Positions 45,340-55,939 of a DNA stretch of 64,000 bases are shown here, one piece after another. Under the pieces are notes generated by a model. That model was not told the origin of the DNA, searched no databases, and worked only from the letters and a program-made list of their open reading frames with translations. A program made the translations under genes and the position numbers. Source of the stretch: Diphasiastrum complanatum (taxonomy: Eukaryota; Streptophyta; Lycopodiopsida; Lycopodiales; Lycopodiaceae); NCBI GenBank assembly GCA_029204225.1, contig CM055095.1:12059506-12123505 (forward strand), read 5' to 3'. Within the stretch, counting starts at the first letter, position 1, and the number at the start of each line of letters is the position of its first letter.

Positions 45340-45783
45340 AGTACAAGTGAAGAGTGAATGCTGCAAGTAGATGTCTATCAAAATTGGTTACAGACTAACT
45401 CAGAGTGTGTTCGCTCAATTGATAAGAAGTGCAACTATAACAGAGAACAAAGGAAAGGAATGCAAAAGCTATGAAACTGGCTCTCTTCTCTCTATTGATA
45501 GCTGACCTCTGCGTAAGTACAATGGCTCTTAGCGTCACCCTTATAGGAACGAACACTGGCCTAAGCGTCGATCACCAACCATTAAGGTGTCAGTTGGGAT
45601 CCACTATTGTGTCGCTTTAGAACGTCGCACAAAACTTTGCGAGTTCTTGATTACAATGAATTTACAAAATGCAAATAGGCCTCTACACGAATTTAGGCAC
45701 TATAGCATATTTTCAAGTACAAAATTTAAAAAATTTACAATATAAGACATTAAATTTGGATAATGCGGGATCATAGGCCTCCA
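45340..45783 (+). repeat. R3 LTR-like repeat, copy 2, right piece
   Basis: It matches 23290-23728 (TGTTCGCTCAATTGATAAGA, GGCTCTCTTCTCTCTATTGA, TTAGGCACTATAGCA) and ends GGCCTCCA. A Gypsy leader starts at once after it. Confidence 0.8.
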
Positions 45784-46640
45784 CATAGGTTTCACTAACT
45801 AGTTTAGTTGTATTTTTAGTTGTTTTTGTTTTTTTAGAGTGTGTTTAGGTGGTTTTTGGGGTAAATTTAGCCTGTTTTGTGTGATTTCTTGTGTTTGGAC
45901 TGTTCTTAGCAAGCGAGGAGGTGTAAGAGGGTAGTGGAGACCCAAAACATCCTCTAAGGGCTTGGCATCCATTCACAAAACCAAAAAAACTATAAAAATA
46001 GCTCAAATATGTTTTTGGAGGGAACCTACGAAGGATCCTACCAATTAGATCTTGAAAATTTTTAAAAAGTCATAAAAACTTCAAAATTTTCTTAAAAAAT
46101 AAAAACAAATTCAGATCTTCATAAGAATCTTCGCAGAGGCCTCTGAAGTTCCATCTCAGTGAGACCATGACACAAAGAAGCTTGCAAAGGTAGTTCCATA
46201 TATAAGTGCTCTTGTGAAGGTCCCTCGATTAATGAAGGTGGTAAAATCAGACAGAACTCTCGCAGACAACCAAATTTTCAGTTCCAGTGGCCAAGAACCT
46301 TTGTAGAGAATTTTGAAGTTCCATCTTAGTGAGACAAGGACACAGAATAGCCTACGAAGGTTAGTTTGATTCCAGTGAGCAAAAACTTGGATTTGAGTGC
46401 CTAAAAATCACTAAAGTCAAAAGATCCATCAAAACCTTGCTCAGAAGTAACCTTCGTAGACCATCCCAATGTATTCAAAATGTCTTTTTCCATTAGTGAT
46501 GAAGCTTGTGAACGTTAGTTGCCAGAAATGACTAATCTGTAGTAAAAAAGGTGCTTTTAAACCTTTGCAGACAACCATAATTTTTTATCTGTAAGAAAGA
46601 ACCTTCCTCCCTAGGTTTTGGTTGCAAGACAGTGAAAGAA
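45784..46640 (+). other. Gypsy leader with three paired-arm units
   Basis: It begins AGGTTTCACTAACTAGTTTAG, matching the reverse complement of 54590-54600 just inside a Gypsy primer site, and then follows the leader at 57.9-58.5 kb (GAAGTTCCATCTCAGTGAGA). Paired arms: 46128-46135/46183-46190, 46298-46305/46353-46360, 46451-46458/46507-46514, with loops 47, 47 and 48 nt. No gag follows. Copia sequence begins near 46640. Confidence 0.65.
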
Positions 46641-46649
46641 CCTTCGGAA

Positions 46650-47680
46650 CAAAATAGATGTTAGCCATGATGTTATCTTTGATGAATCTAAGATGTATGA
46701 AGATGAGGATGCTGAGAAGACGGACACATCCAGTGGAAAAGATGGTACAGTGAGGATTCCTCCTGATGATGATCCATTTATTGACTTTCCTAGTGATGGA
46801 CACGAGGATACACCTCTTGATACTACTACCGTAACCTCAAGAGATAGGTTGGAGAGGTGACAAACGCAAGGAGAAAGATGTATCGTGGGATACATTTTCA
46901 CCAGAAGTCGATCACCTGACAGGAAGCTCCCTAAGTGGTTTGAGAGATTGATGGAGAGCCGCGACATGGATGACTTTCCAGGATAATCTAGCTAGGGAGA
47001 GCTATGAAGATCAACAAGAGAGAAGACACAACCTGAAAGATATGAAGCATATATGCTCTCTTATCTAGCATTATTCAAAGCAAAGAACCTTCGACTTATG
47101 TTTAAGCAAAGGATGATGACATTTGGGTCAAGGCCATGGAAGAGGAGATGGAGTCAATCGCTAAGCATAGCACATGGGACTTAGTGGAACCACAAGTTGG
47201 CAAGAAACCCATTGGTTGTAAATGGGTATACAGGACTAAGTACCATGCAGATGGAAGTATAACAAGGCACAAAGCAAGATTGGTGATCAAAGGGTATGCA
47301 CAAAGTAAAGGGATCAACTATGAGGAGACCTTTGCGCCAGTATGTAAGTGGAATACTCTACGTCTACTTGTTGCTTTAGCTTCACATTTTGGTTGGCCTT
47401 TGCATCAGATGGATGTGCAATCTGCTTTTCTACATGGTGAGTTAGAAGAAGAGGTGTTCACGGATCAACCTGAAGGCTTTGTAGCGAAAGGACAGGAGAA
47501 CAAAATATGTTGTTTGAAGAAAGCACTTTATGGTCTTAAACAGGCACCACGTGTGTGGTATAGCAGGATTGATGCCTACTTTTGTTCTAAGGGAATGGTG
47601 AGAACACACTCTGATCCAAATTCTTATGTCTTATGCTTTGATGGTATAGTTGTTTTGATTGCTCTTTATGTTGATGCATT
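46650..47680 (+). pseudogene. Copia hinge-RT fragment
   Basis: It starts near VIFDESKMYEDEDAEK (hinge). After stops, it is open at 47136-47675 for RT: EEEMESIAKHSTWDLVEP, CKWVYRTKYHADGS, KARLVIKGYAQSKGINYEETF, MDVQSAFLHGELEEEVF and LKKALYGLKQAPRVWYS. The catalytic box is cut after LYVD (47673), and the codons that follow to 47813 are unrelated. RNase H and the LTR are missing. Confidence 0.85.
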
Positions 47681-48197
47681 AGAGGAGTTCTCAATATCAA
47701 AAAGACCCTTTAAGGAATGCCATGTAGGATATACAAAAATATCAAATAAAATAAAACAATATTGTTTATTTGCTTGCCCACACCACTCCCAAGGCCTCCC
47801 CAACTCCCAATGATCTAACCACAGTGTCTATAGTCACAGTTGAGAACTGTTAACAGTTCGCAGTATAACTTGACTAAATTCAAAAATATTCCTTCCATTG
47901 GTTACGAAAAGGGCAATATTTTCACTGGATCTAGAATATGACCGCAATCCCCAAATTTGAATCAGGAAAAATTGCAAAATGTTTACATATGTATTCCTTC
48001 CACGAGAATGGAAATATGAGTGCCAACTACCTATTGGAATGAAAAAATGAGCGGCATTTCCAAATTTCAATCAAGCATACAAGCGTGGAGATTGGATTGA
48101 TCATACATAGTATATAATATAATCAAAGATGAGTATTTTGTTGCTTCATAGAATCTGGTCATAGTACTTTGATGCAATTGATTACTCTATTATTTTT
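47681..48197. other. No gene recognised
   Basis: I see only AT-rich sequence and a short inverted-repeat-like stretch (GAGAACTGTTAACAGTTCGC, 47842-47861). It may hold the promoter or 5' UTR of the gene that starts at 48198. Confidence 0.4.
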
Positions 48198-50155
48198 TTG
48201 ATGATGATATTATATCATCTACATGTGGATATCCCTGTTGATTTGGCACCTTTGCAGAGAAGAGGAGGCAAAGGAGTTCAAATATCTGCTGAGGATTGTT
48301 CTCGTTACAGGGCAGAAGGAAAAAAAAACGTGGATTTGTGGACAGATGGAACATTATATCCACAAGATCCAAGCACTTTGACACATCCCACATTCTCTTC
48401 AATAACTCATTTAGTTACATGGATATGCAATGGGCATAATGGATTACTAGGATATTGTGAAAGATTGCAAAATCATGGAAAACAACTTTATATGAATAAA
48501 GATCACTTTTTAGAAGGTGAGTTAATTCAGATATCCTCTTATTGTCAGAATAGAGATTGTCATCTCCAAAAGACGTTAGAAGAAAATGAACAACTTAAAA
48601 AAAATAATGAATCATTACAGAAGATAGCAATCAATATCAAATCAGAACTAGAGCAAATGCAATCAGTCTTACAATCTATTCATATTGAAAACTTACAATT
48701 ACTGAAGGATGTGGATTTGGTAAAGAAGAAGGCTGAAAGTAAGAAGCGAAAGCGACAAAGTTACAAGGATATTCAAACGCTTTCAAAAGGAGGTTATCGA
48801 AATAGAAGGATATGTGCATTCAAGTAAGCATATTCTAAATTTTGTAAGTTTTTCAATGACATTTGGATTTAATTTCAGCTATGGTGATATTCTGTTAACT
48901 ATCTGTTTTTTTTGCAGATCTGCATTAGTAGCTCTTCGGAATATTAAAGACAATGCTTCACTAGAAATGTCATTGGGCACAATATTGACTTGCAAATCCA
49001 CTGAGCGTATCATGATGAACAATAGGATTTCAAATGTAAAGTGTAAAATAGCAGAGTCTTTGATGGTGGACATTCAAAATATTTTAGATAAGACTATAGT
49101 TCAGGGTGCTTGTGATTTTGCAGGTATAAGTAGGGAAGCATATGCAACAATATTTAAACTAATTAGAGAAGCTTTTAAGCAAGTTCAAATTAGAAAAGTC
49201 CCAATCCCTAGGACATACCACTTGAAGAAAGAGAGGGATACATTAAACATAGATATGCATAAGATCACTGGAACTCCATTTCATATTGAGGAGGTGTATG
49301 AAACTGATGGAAGATCAATATTCTATAATTCATCAAACAATTTATTTGTTGATCTAAATTACTTGCTGAGATACATCGTCACATTCTATGATATAATCTA
49401 TGAAAAGGTGAATGGCAAAATAATCATAGTACTTAAGTTAGATGAGTCAAAAATTGTGAAAGGGCAGAAGATGGAAAGGGTTAGTATAACTCTCATGAAT
49501 AGTGCTCTATCCCAAACAGAAAACCAAGAAGATTTCAAATTCAGTGTCCAGTCAAAAAATGATATATGGTGGTTGGCAGCGTTTCAGGTAACTAGCCTCA
49601 TTATTACATTACATTCATTAAATAGTATTAATACATTGTAAACTAAGTATGATTAATTCTTTGGACAGGTGCTGAAAGAGGATCATGATATATTATCATG
49701 GATATTCTCAAGGACATCTTATCCTAGGATAATCAAGGACCATATGGATGGAGGATTTCTCAATGTTCCAGGAGTTGGAGACTTCAATATTGAATGGCAC
49801 TTAGCAGGTGATTTGAAAACATTGAAATGTATGTATAATGTCTCTCACGGTGCTACATCAAAACGCCCTTGTTTGTACTGCATGAAAATGGCAAAAGATG
49901 TAACTAGGAGTATAGGAATTACTAGAGAATATGCAGATCCAAACTGGAAGCCTGTGCTGCCTATCCCCTTAAAAATGTGCATGTTTGCACTCTTCATGCA
50001 GAAGTTAGATTAATAGAAAAGATCACTTATCTTCATATAGTTTTTGCTTGGAATACTAAGCCAGCATCATTAGCAAAGGAAGCTATCTCTCGATTAGAAG
50101 ATGTTTTATCAAAAGCAGGACTTCATAAAGGACATGTCAAAATTCAAAATTCTCT
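48198..50155 (+). pseudogene. Uncharacterised three-exon gene, 3' truncated by Copia
   Basis: I do not recognise this family with certainty. Exons: 48198-48823, 48918-49587, 49669-50155. Both introns are GT-AG (94 and 81 bp) and keep the frame. Exon 1 has an N-terminal YHLHVDIP segment, a Lys/Glu-rich coiled coil (about residues 130-190) and a basic KKRKRQ stretch. Exons 2-3 have ARDNASLEM-like helical text, then IIIVLKLDESKIVKG, RVSITLMN, NDIWWLAAF, then FNIEWHLAGDLKTLKCMY, ATSKRPCLYCMK and CHVCTLHAEVR. The spacing of acidic residues (LKLDES, AGDLK) plus CXXC and CxxC-H motifs recalls RNase H-fold (DDE-type) transposase-like proteins, but this is inference. A frameshift lies at about 49970. 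After about 50155 the frame is Copia integrase. The start codon is the first of three ATGs. Confidence 0.6.
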
Positions 50156-52272
50156 ATCCAAACCATTTTGGGGTGAAGCAATAACTTGTGCTAACTATTT
50201 GTGCAATAGATTGCCAAACCAAGCCATTGGAGGAATCACACCATTTGAAGCTCTATTTGGAGAGAAGCCCAATCTCAAGGATCTCAAAGTTTTTGGATCC
50301 ACTTGCTATGTACACCAATCCTTGGATAAGAGAAGGAAGGATGATGCAACATCCATCAAAGGCATCTTTGTGGGATATGGTGAGAATAGCAAAGGTTATA
50401 GAGTCTTCAATCCCATCACTAGCAAGGTGATAATGAGTAGGGATGTTATTTTTTATGAAGGACATGCTTGTGATTTGGATGATAATGCTACTAATCATCT
50501 TGATGCCAAGGATCATGCTAGGATGGAGGAGGAGCTTCCAAGTGAAGAAGAACTTGAAGATCCACCTCAAGATGCAAGAACTCCAAGAACTCCAGGAAGA
50601 TCTACAAGGGCAAGATCCGAGCCATTGAGACTCACCTATGATGGTCAAGGTGATCAAAGGGAAGGCTCATCATCTTTCACATCTTACACCTTTCTTACTT
50701 CAATGTTAGATGAGCCAACATGCTATGAAGATGCTTGTAAGTCTAAAAGTTGGATGGATGCTATGCAAGTAGAGTATGATGCTCTTATTGAGAATCATAC
50801 TTGGGATCTTGTGGATCTTCCTCAAGGGAAGAAACCTCTTGATTGCAAGTGGGTATTTAGATTGAAGTATAATCGAGATAGATCAATAAGCAAGAATAAA
50901 GCTAGGCTTGTTGCCAAAGGTTTTTTACAAACCAAAGGCATTGATTATGATGAGACTTTTGCTCCTATGGCTAAGCTTGTTACTATCAAGTTGATCATTA
51001 GTCTTGCTACAACCTTCAATTGGGAGCTATTCCAACTTGACTTCAAAAATGCATTACTCAATGGTTATTTGGAGGAAGAGATCTACATGAGGCAACCCGA
51101 GGGCTTCATCAAGGCAAAGCATGAAGGAAAGGTGTGTTTTTTTGAAGAAGAGCCTTTATGGGCTCAAGCAAGCACCTAGAGCATGGTACTCTAGGCTAAA
51201 CTCTTTTCTCATTTCCATCAATTTTGTAATGAGTGCCTATAATCCATCATTGTATATAAGTTTTCATGATGGCATGATCATTATTCTTGTTTTGTACGTA
51301 GATGACATTATCTTGAGTGGTAATGATCTAGATGGAATTAGAGATGTAAAAATTGCTTTAGCAAAAGAGTTTAAGATGGTAGATCTCGGCCTATTAAGCT
51401 TCATTCTTGGAATAGAGGTTATTAGAGGATGTGATTTTAGCTTCATTTGTCAATCTAAATATGCTACATCCATCCTAGATAGATTTGGAATGAAGAATTG
51501 TAAAGGCATTGAGACACCAATGGAGCAACATGTAAAAGCATCTATTGGTTGTGATGAAGCATCCTTTGAGGACATCACATTATGTAGAAGGCTTATTGGC
51601 TCCTTGATCTATTTATCTATGACTAGACCTGATCTTAGTTATGGTGTTGGAAAGTTAAGCCAATTCATGCAAAGTCCTCTAGTTTTACATTGGAAGATGG
51701 CCAAAAGAGTTATTAGATACATTTCATCCACTAAGAATTTTGGCATTTTGTATAGAGGAACTAATCTTGGCTTAAGAGCCTATAGTGACTCGGATTTTGT
51801 AGGTGACAAAGTGGATAGAAGATGAACAAATGCCTTTGCCACCTTTCTATGTGATGGAGTAGTATCATGGCTTTCCAAAAAACAAGATACCATCTCCCAA
51901 TCTTCCACGGAATCCGAATACAAGGCCTTGACATCAACATGCAAGGAGGTCTTGTGGCTCAAAAGGCTATTGGTGGAGCTTCATGTCATGGAGGAGGAGA
52001 TCTCTACTATCTATTGTAACAACCAATCAGCCCAATCACTTGCAACTAATCCTACATTCCATGCAAGGAGCAAACACATCGAAATTGCTCATCATTTCGT
52101 GAGGGAAAAAGTGGAAGCTAAAGAGATCAAGCTCCAACACGTGCCATCATCAAGTTTCTTGGCTGATTTGTTTACTAAACCTTTACCTAAAGATTCATTT
52201 TTCAAGCTTAGATCTTCAATTGGAGTTATTGATAAAAGCATTGTGAAAAATTGCCTACATTGGCAAATCTAG
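50156..52272 (+). pseudogene. Copia INT(C-term)-RT-RNase H, 5' truncated
   Basis: It begins inside the integrase (LSKPFWGEAITCANYLCNR, GITPFEALFGEKPNL) and goes on through the hinge (FVGYGENSKGYRVFNP). RT follows: WMDAMQVEYDALIENHTW, DYDETFAPMAKLVTIK, NALLNGYLEEEIYMRQPEG. A frameshift in a T7 run near 51137 comes before [14 protein letters not shown], the catalytic YVDDIILSG (51297-51323) and LGIEVIRG. RNase H has YSDSDFVGD, a stop at 51823-51825, SSTESEYKAL, CNNQSAQSLA, ARSKHIEI and LADLFTKPLPKD. Just two lesions in about 2 kb make it the youngest Copia coding region here. The stop codon at 52270 lies within the LTR. The 5' half is absent. Confidence 0.9.
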
Positions 52273-52929
52273 CCATGTAGAATATTGTACATTTTGTCAA
52301 TATTGTTGTTGGTTACTTGAATGGCCAAAGTGCCACTTGTACATACACACCTAAAGTAGGTTACCACGAGTCAAGAGGAGTGGTTGTGTCCATTTGGTAG
52401 TGATTCCTACTTTGTAGGATCTAGACCATGATTTATGATGAGATTTGTACCTACCATGCACCTACCAAGCATGACTCTTGGATCTAGGCTAGGGTTTTCA
52501 CATTAGGGCAAGAAAGTGGAGTCTACTTCCTTATTACATGCTAAATTTTCACCTAACTTAGAAAAGGAAGTGTGTTTTACTATGTATTCCCATTCTCCAT
52601 AGTGAGAAGATAGAAACTTTTTGGAGCCTCAAGGAGAAACTCGAGTTTCCTCTCATTGCATGGTGATTACTCTTGATTTCCAATGAAACCCAGCTTTGGT
52701 ACTTTGTAAACATTGTCTACAGGCCGTACTACAGCCTTATTTCCAGACGTGTGGAGTTGGATTATACTAATTGATCAATGCTTTAATTGTCTCTACTTGT
52801 TTCCTATCAAGCTGCTAAACTAGATCTTGTTTTCTTATGACTAGTTTCTGATAGATTGTTTAAGAAGCATACAATCACCTTGTGGATCATTCAAAGATCC
52901 ATTTATGGTCCTTAGTACTGTACTTTTCA
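52242..52929 (+). repeat. Copia LTR, family A, copy 3 (3' LTR)
   Basis: The 688-bp copy runs from TGTGAAAAATTGCC to GTACTTTTCA and is homologous to 9264-9946 and 14865-15560. It directly follows the RNase H end and has no primer site after it, so it is the 3' LTR of the Copia at 50.2 kb. Confidence 0.88.
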
Positions 52930-53188
52930 CAATGATTTGCCTTTGTAACTATATTTCCTTGCATGCGCCTTTCCTCCAATAAACGTGCATTGGCATTCAA
53001 ACCATATATTTGCATCTTCCATTGGTGACGACACAAAGCATGCCAATCACCCCAATTGTATTGGGGTCCTGTGTACAGCATCAATGTGATGGCACTATTC
53101 AAGGGGACTTCAATGCTCATCAATGAAAATATGCCCAATCCGGCATTTGGAAAATGCTCACTAGGTTTAATTATGTACATATGACCCC

Positions 53189-53312
53189 AATATGAAAATG
53201 GTGTCTCATATAACGGTATTGGTACTATACTGGACCAACAAGAATATGAAAATGGTGTCTCATATAACATCAATGGTACTATAGTGGGCCAACAAGAATA
53301 TCTATTTCTATC
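53189..53312 (+). repeat. 54-bp tandem repeat (2.3 copies), in phase
   Basis: AATATGAAAATGG recurs at 53189 and 53243, and AATAT at 53297, a period of 54 bp (18 codons). On the + strand the unit reads YENGVSYNxxGTIxxQQE. The multiple-of-three period hints at former coding sequence, but stops interrupt the flanks. 52930-54199 otherwise holds no gene I can support. A frame with RGRGR repeats (53464-53601) is low-complexity. Confidence 0.7.
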
Positions 53313-54199
53313 AAAAGGTTTTACTGATGATTTTAATTCAGTTGGAAGTTCAAGCTTAGACAAAGAATCAAAGACATTTTTGGACATATGTACAGTACAC
53401 AACATTTTTTTTTTCATTTTCAAGTTGTGTCAAAATGCGTCCAAGTCTTGTTCTTTTTTTCAAATGAGTAGAGGACGTGGAAGGACCAATGGAAGGAGTA
53501 GAGGACGTGGAAGGATGTGGAAGGAGTGTGGTGGAGTGAATAGAATCTACGTGAGGTGTATAGTGACTAGTGACATCATGGATATCCTCGTCATCAACTA
53601 GGGCATCATCTGATGCCAAAGAAGTCCAAAATCAATGTCCTTGATTTTGTTTGTGGGATCATCAATTGTGCAATGTGACACCAAAGAACATCTTTGCAAA
53701 AGTGAAAATTTACGCAAATGTCAGATGTCTTTTTCATCAAAAATCTAAACCATTAAATTGCTACAAGAAAGAAAACTTTATATACCTCCGCAACTGCAGA
53801 CTCTTCTTCCACATGTTCTCCATACTCCCAAATATGTTTTGTTACTATTCGTCTTGTTCGAATTTTTAATCCTTTACATTGTTTGCATTTACAATATATC
53901 TTCTCATCAAACTCTCTTTGATACTATTGCAATGACACAATGATAAGAAATGATTAAATTTATGTTACAATCTCATGCAAGACAACTTTGATTAGAGAAA
54001 GATAATAACTAAAGACTACAATAATCGACAAAAGTGGACTAGTGAGATGTACAATAAAAAGACATGAAACAGTTTAGGATTTCATATATTTCTCAACTTA
54101 AAGATATTGCAAAAGGAAAAAATCATATATAAATTAAGAACTAAAGTAGCAAACTTTGATTAACTTATGAAATCATAATTGAGAGTCCGAACTGTGAAG

Positions 54200-54601
54200 A
54201 ATAGGATAGTTCTAAAACATGAGCATTAGGGGTCCAAACTAACTCTCGCAAGCTTCTATGCAGGTCTGGGATAGTACCCTGGAGCTGCTGCCAGTCATGC
54301 AAGGGTTAATTCCCACTGATTCTGGAGAGATAAAAATCTGATGAGTTTTTTGGCTCTTTTTCCCTCCAAAATGCAGATTGGTGTGTTTTTTGAGTTTTTT
54401 GGATGATTGGTTTGGGTTTCAAGCCCTTAGAGGTTGTTCAGGGCCTCCTCGACCCTCTCACACCTCCTCCGCTAGCTGTGAACAGTCCAAACACAAAGAA
54501 ATACAAAAAACTAACTCTAAACTCCCAAATATCTATCTAAACTACTCTAAAAGGCAAGAAAATAGCTAAAATGCAACTAAACTAGTTAGTGGAAACCTAT
54601 C
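54200..54601 (-). other. Gypsy leader, - strand, one paired-arm unit
   Basis: The reverse complement follows the leader at 45.8-46.0 kb (CACTAACTAGTTTAG and later GCGAGAGTTAGTTTGG). One arm pair is present: genomic 54243-54250 (CTCTCGCA) and 54298-54305 (TGCAAGGG), loop 47 nt, 7 of 8 paired. Below 54200 the sequence is unrelated. Confidence 0.55.
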
Positions 54602-54618
54602 CACAGCAATGGCGTTAC
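54602..54618 (-). other. Gypsy primer site, - strand
   Basis: On the - strand GTAACGCCATTGCTGTGG lies directly after the LTR end CCCCACA and resembles TGGCGCCATTGC-type primer sites. The exact tRNA is uncertain. Confidence 0.55.
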
Positions 54619-55439
54619 TGTGGGGTCGAAGATCTCTCGTAGTATAGCCCTTCCACCTGTCAACAAAGGTCAGATCACTGGATAGGTGCCTAACTATGCA
54701 TAGATGCTACTTTTAGTTAATTTCCTACTTTCTCCCTTAACTCTACTCACCACTATACTACTCCTCTTTAGCTCTACTCCTCTACACCTACATTCATCAT
54801 AGTTTTGGTTGAAGAGAAGGAATGGAGAAGAAGAGATTGAGAAGGGAAGAGAAAGAGAGAGATAGAGAGTGAGGTTGGAGGTTAGCTCAAATGCTCCTTA
54901 TGCTTGCTAATAGAAAAACATTCACTATGGCAAACAATAAACATGGAAATAGAAAGCAATGGAAAACACAATCAAGAGCAATAGCAAGTAGTGAATAGCA
55001 AATGAGGATGCTTTTCTTCCAAAAATGGTAGAGTTTCCTCCTTCTCATTAAGCATGGAAATAGTGTACAAATGGTACCTTTTTATAAAATGGGGAAGGCC
55101 CTTGCGCCTCAATCTTATTGGCTAATATTCACAATGATCCTATCCATTCATCTTGGACCCAACTTGATCCAAGGGTTCACAAAAAGTACATTAGAAATCA
55201 CAAGATTCATGTGAGTCCCAATTTGGACCCAACTCTAAAAAGTGATCTCTAAGTTTAAAAATGACATTGGGCCTCTAGTTGTATTTTAATTACAAGGCCC
55301 AAGTCAAGTTTATTTTATTTACAACTTCAATTGCGTGCTCATTGGGACATGGGCTTATACACGTAGGATGCCATGCCCTCGCAACACATTTTATTGGAGG
55401 ATTTTATTTATTTGCACTTTGTTGGGAATACCCCCAACA
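54619..55439 (-). repeat. Gypsy LTR E, copy 1 (5' LTR)
   Basis: The 821-bp copy on the - strand starts TGTTGGGGGTATTCCC and ends CGACCCCACA. It is nearly identical to 62888-63707. The primer site at its lower side marks it as the 5' LTR of a - strand element whose leader continues to about 54200. Confidence 0.9.
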
Positions 55440-55680
55440 GGATGTAGGGTTTGGGATACATGTTTTAGGATTCAAGTTACAGGATTTGGCTTTTAGGGCA
55501 TAGGAGGTAGGGTTTAGGATGTAGGATTTAGAGTATGGATTTTAAGATTGAAAGTATAGGATCTGGAATTTGGAGTATAGAGTTTCGGATACGGGGTATA
55601 CGATGTAGGGTTTAGGGTTAAGGAAGTAGGATGTAGGATTTAGGGTTTAGTGTTTAGAGTTTAGAGTTTAGGAACATGAA
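55440..55680 (+). repeat. Degenerate telomere-like tract 1
   Basis: Many TTTAGGG, GTTTAGG and GTAGGATTTAGG words occur, e.g. GATTTAGGGTTTAGTGTTTA near 55640. TTTAGGG is the common plant telomere unit. A similar, shorter tract lies at 62585-62660 next to the second LTR E copy. Both tracts run into ACATGAATGGAT. Confidence 0.65.
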
Positions 55681-55939
55681 TGGATTAATAAATAGTTCAG
55701 ACCCCTCTCATTTTATCTTCCATTCATGAGGCTCCTCTCACTCAGACTCTCGTAGATGTGACTCCCCTCGGTACTCCCTCTGCTATCTCTCCCCCGCGTA
55801 ACATTTGAATTTGTCGAGCAGAAAATTTAGGAATGAACCTATTTTGGATGAAGAAGGAATCAGGCTTTTGTAATTGGGGGCTATTTTTTTAGTCCATATA
55901 GAGCCTTGTGTAATTTTCATACAAGATGTTCTTGACCTT

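Noticed and set aside
53464-53601. RGRGR-rich possible RNA-binding protein
   Set aside because: Low-complexity purine repeat gives Arg-Gly by default; no start or domain evidence.
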